A DNA stretch of 64,000 bases. Source: Parabacteroides goldsteinii (GTDB lineage Bacteria > Bacteroidota > Bacteroidia > Bacteroidales > Tannerellaceae). The translations under genes were made by a program, and so were the position numbers. A model generated the notes under the pieces. It did not search any database. It was not told the origin of the DNA and saw only the letters and a list, made by a program, of their open reading frames with translations. The stretch's first letter is position 1; each line of letters starts with the position of its first letter. Positions 55,245 through 63,100 of this stretch are shown one piece after another. Location: assembly GCF_015550595.1 (NCBI RefSeq), contig NZ_JADNBB010000009.1, forward strand, positions 151,937 to 215,936, given 5' to 3'.

Positions 55245-56308
55245 CTTGTCTGTTTAGTTTTACGATAATACCGATATAGCCCCTCCAAATGATAACGTAA
55301 GTAAAATAAAGTAGAATACATCAGATCTATCTGCCGGGGTGAACCATATTGCGATAAGGTACGAAAGACTTTTTCCATCCTGTCATGAGGTCGTATTACA
55401 GAAACCAGATCCTGAAATGAACGATCTTGATATATATGCCGTTCAATCAATTCCATTCTTTTTTTACGGCTTAGCCGGGCATTCTTCTTATACAGGCTTT
55501 GAACATATCCGCAATAGGTATCCCACCAGCCTTCCTGTAAAGACTCTTTTATCCACTCGGGAGACATTTGAAGATGAGTAAAAAAACGATGATAGATTTT
55601 ACATTTATCCGCATAGGCGTTCAACAGGTCTGCTTTATAAGAGGCCACTATGGAACCGTTATCATAACGCATATAATGGTAAGGTGTATCAGACAAAACA
55701 CCTATAGAAGAGGCCTTCATAAAAACTTCCATATTAAACGATTCATCCTCATAAGGCGGTTCAACAATGAAAGACAAATTATTTGCCTGAAGAAAAGAAA
55801 CACGATATAATTTGTTCCAGACATAGTTAAACAAACATAACTCTTTCAATCTGAAATAAAGAGTTTTTATATCCTTACGGGTGTTAGCTTCCAGATAAAT
55901 ATCTGTCCGTTGATAGTAAAATCTGTTCTCGCCGGGATACTCGACACGGACTCCGGTAATAACCAGATCCAACGAATTCGAAACCATTGTCGCGCACATG
56001 GCCTTCAGCATTTCTTTGTCGATCCAATCGTCTGCATCGATAAATGATACAAAATCTCCTTTTACCACAGACAATCCAGCATTACGGGCAACACTCAAAT
56101 GCCCGTTTCTCTGATGAATAACCTGTATACGCATGTCTTTTGCAGCATATTCGTCAGCTATACGTCCGCTTCCATCCGTCGAACCATCGTCGACTACAAT
56201 GATCTCCAACTCCTGCAACGTCTGGTTACAAATGCTATCCAAACAGGCAGACAGATATTTCTCACCGTTATAAACCGGTACTACTACTGAAATCAAAGGT
56301 TTTTGCAT
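55241..56308 (-). CDS. GT2 glycosyltransferase
   Basis: 355-residue family 2 transferase: ISVVVPVYNGEKYLSACLDS, IIVVDDGSTDGSGRIADEYA, HLSVARNAGLSVVKGDFVSF, IDADDWIDKEMLKAM (metal site DADD). Probably adds the second sugar after the WecA-type initiator, judged from its place right after that gene (41-bp overlap). Confidence 0.9.
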   Translation of the reverse strand: MQKPLISVVVPVYNGEKYLSACLDSICNQTLQELEIIVVDDGSTDGSGRIADEYAAKDMRIQVIHQRNGHLSVARNAGLSVVKGDFVSFIDADDWIDKEMLKAMCATMVSNSLDLVITGVRVEYPGENRFYYQRTDIYLEANTRKDIKTLYFRLKELCLFNYVWNKLYRVSFLQANNLSFIVEPPYEDESFNMEVFMKASSIGVLSDTPYHYMRYDNGSIVASYKADLLNAYADKCKIYHRFFTHLQMSPEWIKESLQEGWWDTYCGYVQSLYKKNARLSRKKRMELIERHIYQDRSFQDLVSVIRPHDRMEKVFRTLSQYGSPRQIDLMYSTLFYLRYHLEGLYRYYRKTKQTR

Positions 56309-57401
56309 CTTTTCTCCGTTTTATTTTTGAACTCAACAATGTATTTAGGCATATAGCCAGCAACACATTGATGATTAACAAGATATTCATATCAAAAATA
56401 TGGGATAAACCCAGATTGGCAAACAACATTACTATGGTATAGCCAACCAGCATGATTGTTGCCTGTAAATGGCTGAAACCTGCATCCAGGCATTTATGGT
56501 GAATATGATTACGATCGGCCAGGAACAGAGAGTGTTTCTGATAAGCACGGACCACCATCACGCGCAAAGCATCGAAAAGCGGGATAAACAATAAGGAAAA
56601 AGGAATAACCAGACAATGAATATCCGGTGCTTGCCCGGGAACACACATGGCATATTTTATAGCAAAAAAAGATAATAAATATCCCAACGATAATGAACCG
56701 GAATCACCCATAAACATTTTTGTGCCATGTTCTGCCAAACCGAATATATTATAATACATGAATGGCAGTAAACACCCCACCATAGCAAAAGCAAGCATCG
56801 AATACAGCCATTCGCTTTTCAGGATATACAATACTCCGAATGTCGTAAACGATACCAAAGCACCACTTGCTGCCAATCCGTCAATTCCATCTATCAGGTT
56901 GACTGCGTTTGTAATGAATACGATCATGACAATTGTAAAAGGAATACCTATCAAAACGGGTATTTCATATAACCCGAATAACCCGTAAAAGTTATTAATA
57001 TAGAGACCACCCATCGGCAACAAGGAAGCAACCAGAAACTGAGCGGCAAACTTTTTGCGGTAGCGTACCCCGACCAGATCGTCCTTCACACCTACCAGAA
57101 ATAAGAAAAAACTGCCGGTTAATAGAAACAGAAATTCCAACAATGTAAATCCTGTCAGTGAAGAATTTAACGGGAAATCGATCAGGTAACGAAAAGCTGT
57201 CGAGAATGATAATGATATAAACATGGAAGGAATGAATACCAACCCTCCCAAACGGGAGATTGCTTCCGAATGACTTTTTCGGGCATTCGGATCATCATAT
57301 AAGCGTTTTCGTTTGGAGATAACTATTATACGAGGGAGCGAAAATAAAGAAACCAGAAAAGACAATAAAAAACAAAGCGAGATGATAAATTCCGCTTTCA
57401 T
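56268..57401 (-). CDS. WecA-type polyprenyl-phosphate sugar-1-phosphate transferase, first gene of locus
   Basis: 377 residues from the Met at 57401, which follows a strong Shine-Dalgarno (AAAGGAG, 6 bp upstream); an upstream in-frame Met at 57452 is rejected. About eleven membrane helices. MraY/WecA signatures: DDPNARKSHSEAISRLGG, NAVNLIDGIDGLAASGALVS, MFMGDSGSLSLGYLLSFF, and the HIHH motif in FLADRNHIHHKCLDAGFSHL. Starts repeat-unit synthesis on undecaprenyl phosphate, likely with GlcNAc-1-P or a related sugar. It lies just downstream of the putative invertible segment. Confidence 0.93.
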   Translation of the reverse strand: MKAEFIISLCFLLSFLVSLFSLPRIIVISKRKRLYDDPNARKSHSEAISRLGGLVFIPSMFISLSFSTAFRYLIDFPLNSSLTGFTLLEFLFLLTGSFFLFLVGVKDDLVGVRYRKKFAAQFLVASLLPMGGLYINNFYGLFGLYEIPVLIGIPFTIVMIVFITNAVNLIDGIDGLAASGALVSFTTFGVLYILKSEWLYSMLAFAMVGCLLPFMYYNIFGLAEHGTKMFMGDSGSLSLGYLLSFFAIKYAMCVPGQAPDIHCLVIPFSLLFIPLFDALRVMVVRAYQKHSLFLADRNHIHHKCLDAGFSHLQATIMLVGYTIVMLFANLGLSHIFDMNILLIINVLLAICLNTLLSSKIKRRKDAKTFDFSSSTGL

Positions 57402-57529
57402 TGTTTCTCCTTTAAAAAAAGTCAAAACAACTGGTAATGAATTAATTGCCATCTTATTAGAATTAAGTTTTTATATAACAAAGTTGGTCAGTCCCATTCT
57501 CTTGGACGACATACTAGTGTTTTATATTT

Positions 57530-57568
57530 TTTGACCCTTATTTATGGAATAAGGGTCATTGCCAATAA
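57530..57568. repeat. Left 39-bp inverted repeat of the putative invertible segment
   Basis: Matches 58049-58087 in inverse orientation at 38 of 39 bases. It contains a 25-bp core of two perfect 10-bp arms (GACCCTTATT and AATAAGGGTC, 57533-57542 and 57548-57557) around a 5-bp spacer TATGG, the expected form of a tyrosine-recombinase crossover site. Confidence 0.92.
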
Positions 57569-58048
57569 ATAGCTATATATCAACAATATGCATCCTTTGT
57601 TTTAAATAAAAAAGTTGGATAAGATCAATTATACCCATATACAACACAGTATGGGAAAAAAGAAGAATCTGTTATTGAGAAAAAGAAGAGACAGGATCTC
57701 TTATAAAAAGATAGTAGCGTTTATTTAGTAAAATAGTATTACAAAGGCCCTTGTTCTTTAAACAAACGTCAACAGATTGACTTTTGAATATTAATTAATT
57801 CTGCTAAGTTCGGTTAATGAATTTATAGCGGCTAGCTTTGATTTCTATAAACAATTCATTATGAATGATTTTAGGCTAATTTTCACATTAACTCCATTAG
57901 TATTATCTTAATTTTATGATTTTTTAAGACGCAAAAAGTTTCTTGACTAAAGCTTTATCAATATTAAATTTTTACTTTTGCACTATCATAGATTTTCAAG
58001 CTGTCCAGTAGTATAGGGAAAGTATTTTATGATTTAAGCTCTACTAAA
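57569..58048. promoter_or_regulatory. 480-bp putative invertible promoter segment of the polysaccharide locus
   Basis: No gene. AT-rich. Two -7 consensus elements, TAGCTTTG at 57833-57840 and TACTTTTG at 57973-57980, both read rightwards, away from the locus; no TAnnTTTG reads leftwards. Neither has an ideally spaced -33 (TTGACT at 57943 is 27 bp from the second). Inversion between the flanking repeats would place them about 230-370 bp upstream of the WecA-type gene, reading into it. Predicted OFF orientation here. Confidence 0.7.
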
Positions 58049-58087
58049 TTATTGGCAATGACCCTTATTCCATAAATAAGTGTCAAA
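58049..58087. repeat. Right 39-bp inverted repeat of the putative invertible segment
   Basis: Inverse copy of 57530-57568 with one mismatch (in the left 10-bp arm, GACACTTATT). It covers the stop codon of the recombinase gene (58083-58085), so the switch and its likely enzyme are physically joined. Confidence 0.92.
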
Positions 58088-59036
58088 TTTTAACTGCACT
58101 CTTGCATATCCACTTTTCTACAAACCCTGTGATTTTCATATTTACCCGATCAATTACCGATTGATCCAGATTACTCAGATAAAATTGAGTTGCTTTTTCA
58201 GACGTATGTCCTAATGCCTGTCCGATTACCGTTACTGATATGGAATGCTCTTTTGCACACATTGCCCAGGAATGACGGGCAACATACGAGGTCAGTTTGA
58301 CAGGACAATGTATCTTTTCACCTATCTTTTCCAAACGACGGTTGTAGGTTCGTAAAGCAACCTTATATGTTTCATAAGAAACATCTTTCGCCTGTAATAC
58401 AGGAAATAATAAATCGGAGTTCTTATCGGCATACTTTTCAAGTAGACGGCGCATGCCGGAAGTGATCGTAACACGAATCTCAGTCTTTGTTTTTACACGG
58501 TGATAAATGATCACATTTCCATGTACGTTACTGCGGGTCAGGTGAGCCAGATCAACAAAAGGCATACCGCAAGCCATAAAACTGAACAGGAACAGATCGC
58601 GGGCAAAATCAAGACGTTTATTATCCCTCAGATTCAATCGTGCCATATCCTTTATTACATCCATTCCCACCGAACGTTTAAAGGTAGAAATAGGACGAAG
58701 ATGTAGCTTCTGAAAAGGATTTATTTTGGGGGTAAGCAGGTTTTCAGATACGGCACTATTATAAACCGACCGGAAGATACTTATGTAATTAGTCACTGAA
58801 TTACGGCTCAGATTCAATGACTCGAGATAAGAAACAAAATCATTGACCAATTGTACATCTATCCGTTTCATATTCAACTTGCCTTTACCGAGAAATAATT
58901 TCAACTGATTATGGGTCGCTTTATATAGGCCTGCCGTTCCGTTTTTACCAGATACTTGTTTGTTTTTCTCCAAAAGATCCATATAGCTCAACATACATTT
59001 ATGAGCATCCTTCATTTTACTTTGTTCCACTAGCAT
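58083..59036 (-). CDS. Tyrosine recombinase, likely DNA invertase of the adjacent segment
   Basis: 317 residues: SAM-like core-binding domain (about 10-105) and catalytic domain (about 115-310). Catalytic pieces: Lys in VKTKTEIRV (182-184), TSYVARHSW (Arg254, His255, with Tyr251 where many have His), GQALGHTSEKATQFYL (His277, nucleophile Tyr286). The first arginine is not in its usual place: the box reads ACGMPFVDLAHL. Similar enzymes (Tsr type) invert neighbouring promoters in Bacteroides. A -7-like TATATTTG is at 59068-59075, minus strand. Confidence 0.9.
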   Translation of the reverse strand: MLVEQSKMKDAHKCMLSYMDLLEKNKQVSGKNGTAGLYKATHNQLKLFLGKGKLNMKRIDVQLVNDFVSYLESLNLSRNSVTNYISIFRSVYNSAVSENLLTPKINPFQKLHLRPISTFKRSVGMDVIKDMARLNLRDNKRLDFARDLFLFSFMACGMPFVDLAHLTRSNVHGNVIIYHRVKTKTEIRVTITSGMRRLLEKYADKNSDLLFPVLQAKDVSYETYKVALRTYNRRLEKIGEKIHCPVKLTSYVARHSWAMCAKEHSISVTVIGQALGHTSEKATQFYLSNLDQSVIDRVNMKITGFVEKWICKSAVKI

Positions 59037-59125
59037 ATCTCTTCATTTTTAATTTGCAAATATGAAACAAATATAAGAGTTATTTGTTTCCTTCTTACTT
59101 GAAAGCTATTGATATACAAAAACAA

Positions 59126-59153
59126 AAAGAGGATACCTCACGGCATCCTCTTT
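59126..59153 (-). terminator. dps terminator
   Basis: AAAGAGGAT (59126-59134) pairs with ATCCTCTTT (59145-59153); on the minus strand the stem is followed by CTTTTTGTTTTTG, a usable T-run. It lies 45 bp after the dps stop. Confidence 0.8.
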
Positions 59154-59197
59154 CCTAACGCAACGAATGAATTATTAATACTTATACTTACTTCTCA

Positions 59198-59686
59198 TTA
59201 CTTCTTGCAATCGCAAGTGGAATAAGCTACTAACATCCAAACTAATTTTTCCTGTTCTTTCAGATAATCGCTCATCAGAGCTACCGTAGCTTCATCACCG
59301 GCTTCTGATGCTAGTGAAAGCAATTTACGTTCTTCAGCAATAAACTGTCCATAAGTGTTCAGGATATTCTCCAAAGCTTCATCGCCACAGGAAACGCCTG
59401 ATACCTCTTTTACTCTTGCCACTTTCAGATATTCACTGAATTTATTTACCGGTACACCACCCAACATCAGGATACGTTCTGCCAGTTCGTCTACCTTTTC
59501 GGCTGCATCGTCATACATTTCTTCAAATTTGCTGTGGAGAACAAAGAAACCATGTCCTTTAATGTTCCAATGAAATCCGCGAAGGTTTGTATAGAATACC
59601 TGATAGTCGGCTAATAACTGCTGTAATGCTTCTACTACTTTGTTTGCTGCTGATGCATCTAAATGCAAATAATCTAATGTTTTCAT
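59198..59686 (-). CDS. dps: Dps-family ferritin-like DNA-protection protein
   Basis: 162 residues, four-helix ferritin-like subunit. Dps signature at the dimer interface: YTNLRGFHWNIKGHGFFVLH (His39), then EEMYDDAAEKVDELAERILM (acidic ferroxidase residues) and MLGGVP. Forms a 12-mer that oxidises iron with peroxide and protects DNA. The C-terminus CDCKK is unusual (two cysteines). Strong promoter on the minus strand: -33 CAAA complement at 59760-59763, 20 bp, TATCTTTG at 59732-59739. Confidence 0.94.
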   Translation of the reverse strand: MKTLDYLHLDASAANKVVEALQQLLADYQVFYTNLRGFHWNIKGHGFFVLHSKFEEMYDDAAEKVDELAERILMLGGVPVNKFSEYLKVARVKEVSGVSCGDEALENILNTYGQFIAEERKLLSLASEAGDEATVALMSDYLKEQEKLVWMLVAYSTCDCKK

Positions 59687-59731
59687 AACTCTTAATTTTT
59701 ATATGTTATACGTTTTTGTTTTCTTGTACTG

Positions 59732-59763
59732 CAAAGATACAGCATATGTAACTACCTGTCAAA
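59732..59763 (-). promoter_or_regulatory. dps: dps promoter
   Basis: On the minus strand TTTG (59763-59760), 20 bp, TATCTTTG (59739-59732): a textbook Bacteroidetes promoter, with a leader of about 40 nt. The 457-bp gap up to 60143 otherwise holds only the divergent promoter of the surface-protein gene and imperfect direct repeats (GAAGTTGCAC / GAAGTTTCAC near 59946 and 59976). Confidence 0.8.
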
Positions 59764-60079
59764 CAGATAATTCTTATACGCTAATAGATTCTATCTATCA
59801 AACTTCCAGCAAGGTAATAAAACCTCTACTCAAATACTGAATAGTTCAAAAGTTCAATCAAGAATAAGAGCAACGCCCATCCTTTAAATAAAGTTAAACA
59901 ATGCAAGAATTTCGAAAGCTTTTCATTCTTAGGTAGTGAAGTTGCACCGTTTTACACATCCTTTGAAGTTTCACACCTGAAGTATTTATATACATATCAA
60001 TCATTTATATTTACATTACAACCGGACCGGATTTACCAAACAATAAAACTCATAATCTGCGCCAATCTTCCATTTAACA

Positions 60080-60111
60080 TTTGTGCACAAAAAAACTTTC
60101 ATATACATTTG
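60080..60111 (+). promoter_or_regulatory. Promoter of the large surface-protein gene
   Basis: TTTG at 60080-60083, 20 bp, TACATTTG at 60104-60111; transcription would start near 60118, 26 nt before the ATG. Confidence 0.8.
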
Positions 60112-60143
60112 ATATAAATTATTATACCACTAATTATTTTAAC

Positions 60144-63100
60144 ATGATACGAAAGAACTTTATTTTATTACTGCTACTTCATTTAGCAGGGGTACTTTTT
60201 GCACAATTATCGATTTCACCCACCACCTCACCTTCAATACCGGAGGGGAGCAACGTTAATTTGGGAAGCTATTTCAGTGCCGCCGGAGGAACTCCCACCA
60301 AATGGACTTTAGATGGCAAGGAAATTACTTTAAACAGTGTTACTCTATCTTACAAAGATGATGGGAAATTATTACAATGTTTCGATGGAACAGGATCCAG
60401 TAACCTGGTACCGATCAAAGTGATCGGAAAACCGACTGTTACAAGTTTAACAGGCATGCCTGGCAATTCCCTGAATGAAGGGGATCAAATCACACTAACC
60501 TTAGAATTCAAGGCGAATGGTTCTACAGGACATACCTTCAAATGGTATATCGGCAGCGAAGAGATAGCCGGTCAAACAAGTGCAACATTGAATTATACAT
60601 TTAAAAAAGAAGATAACGGAAAGACGATCAAAGTAGCCATCAAAGCAGCCGAGATTGCAGAAGCTACGGAAGCGTCCGTAGGTGTGACCTTCGACGGTAC
60701 AATGGTGACGGATAAAAACCCGGCACTACCGGCTGGAGCGAAACTGGATAATACGACATTTCCGGTAACGGTAGGACAGACATTCGACAATCCGACAATC
60801 GAATATGATGCGACAAAAAAAGGAGGAACTAACTATTTTGTAACTCAAAACATCCTTTATAAGAATGAAACTTTACATACTGTTTCTTTTAACGGACAAA
60901 CATATTCCAGTACAGTAAAATATGTAGAAGCGGCCGACTATACAATCGATAAGATACCTAGTTGCTCTATTACCTCAGCAGCCCGGATACCAGCTGAAGT
61001 TTTTGGAGTAAACAATACGGTATTTATTGACGAAGGGATCTATGTACCGGCAGATAATGGCCTTTGGGAAAGTCACTTCTTTCATGACGGACTAAAAATA
61101 ATAGGATTAGGCAATAAAGAAAATCCAACTGTCATCGGACCGAATTACAGATTTTCAGCCACATGGAGTTCCTACTACGGACATATCAAATATCGCATTA
61201 AAGAAAATCAGGTACTTGAAAATATTGTATTTGACGGAGGAGGTATAAGATTCTACGGAAATAATACCGGCTCAGGTACCGGTTCCAATCAAAAAGGTAA
61301 TAATTACTTTATAACGATCGGATCCACAGACAACATGGTATTTAAGGATCTTACATTCAGAAATATAGGAGACGGTTCATCGCACTCACACTCCGTTCTG
61401 AATGTTGTTGAAGGATTTACAGCAGCTGCCAGTGATAACAGAAATCCCAACTACAAAAGGTATTTCATCAATATTACTATGGAAAGCGGAAAGTTGTACC
61501 GATCATACGCCCCAATCAATCTTAATATGGCTGACGGGCTTTATTTTAAAGACATCACGATAAATGATCTAAGTGATTTTGCTTACTACGTTTCAATAAC
61601 AGGCCTAAGCACACATGCCAATAAAAATCCGGGGAGTAGAAACATTGTTTTTGCCGGTAAGCTTGATTTACCTGCTGAAAAAAAGATACGTATCTGGAAA
61701 TATTCCAGCACTGGAATATCTTTCCCGGATAATTATAAATATCTGGAACTCCGTGGTAAGCCTAATGCCAATAGCAGTTCATATTATGATGTTATTGTAT
61801 CAAGAGAACTAGCAAATCCTCCTGTCGCTTCTCCTTCTGCTTATAATAATGATCCTATATATATGGATGCATCAGCAGGAGCATATCTTGTATTTAATTC
61901 AATAAGCGATCCGTTTAAAAATCTGAATACCTTATTTACCGGAGCTGCTAAAGATAGTTGTACGTTACCGGAACCTAAGCTTATTAAATTAATAAGTGAG
62001 GATAATCAGGTAGGCGGTTTCACTATTCCGAATTATTTCAGCCAAAAACAGACAAATATTGTCGCTGTAAACTCCGTAGAAGATCCGATCATCCAACGGG
62101 CCGAAGGCAGTTTGATTAAATACAACGGAAGTAAGATTAATCTGCCGGCAACCAATCCTGAATATATCAGATTACATAATATCGATTTCTCTGACGAATA
62201 TTCCATCTATGATGCTATTGAAGATGATGGAAATAATGTTACTAACTCCAATTACGGAAGTTTCTACAATTGTAAATTCAAAGCACCTAAGCCGGGCGAT
62301 CCGCTGGTTGTTGAAGGAGATTTGGAAAAACTGCAATGGTCGGTATCTAAAACAACCAATGAGTTGTATGAATTTAACGATGTAGAAACCAACAGCACTA
62401 CAACGGTAATGGAAGGAACCCCTGTATATGTACAGATTCGTCCGGTAAATATCAATAGCATTGATTATGATACCTGGGCAATTGAATATATAGCCACTCC
62501 GATTGACTATCAAAACCCAATGAATGAATCCATAGCCCAAACGGTACGCTATGACTTTAACAAAGGAGAAGCTCACACATTGCCAGGTACCTATTATTAT
62601 AATGTAACGAAACTGATTCTCTATAAGAATAATACAGAAGTTGCCACTTATAATTACCGCAACGCTTCTTGCACACATACAGTTGTTATCCAAGCAAAAC
62701 CGGTAACGAAAGAACCGGCACTGCAATGGTCTGTTTCCACCGTTACCCACGAATTACCTTATTTCAGAGATGTGAACGACCGGACAACGACTTCCGTGAA
62801 TTACGGTACTCCTGTCTTCGTACAGATACGCCCAATAGGACATGACGATATCAACTTCGAGCGTTGGGATATTGAATACTCGGTAACTCCGGCAGAGCAT
62901 TATTACGGTATGAACCCGATTGTCAAGACAGAACGTCACAGCTTCAACAACAAAGAGGCTCATACGGAAAAAGGAACTTATATTTATACAGTAACCAAAC
63001 TGACATTGTATGATCTGTATGGTAACCAGATAATTGAAACATACGACTATAACGACTCGCCGTACAAACACACGATAGTGATCGGTGACGGTGAAGGCCC

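Noticed and set aside
57530..58087. Considered as ends of an integrated mobile element excised by the recombinase
   Set aside because: The repeats are inverted, not direct, and nothing but promoter-like DNA lies between, so inversion fits better than excision.
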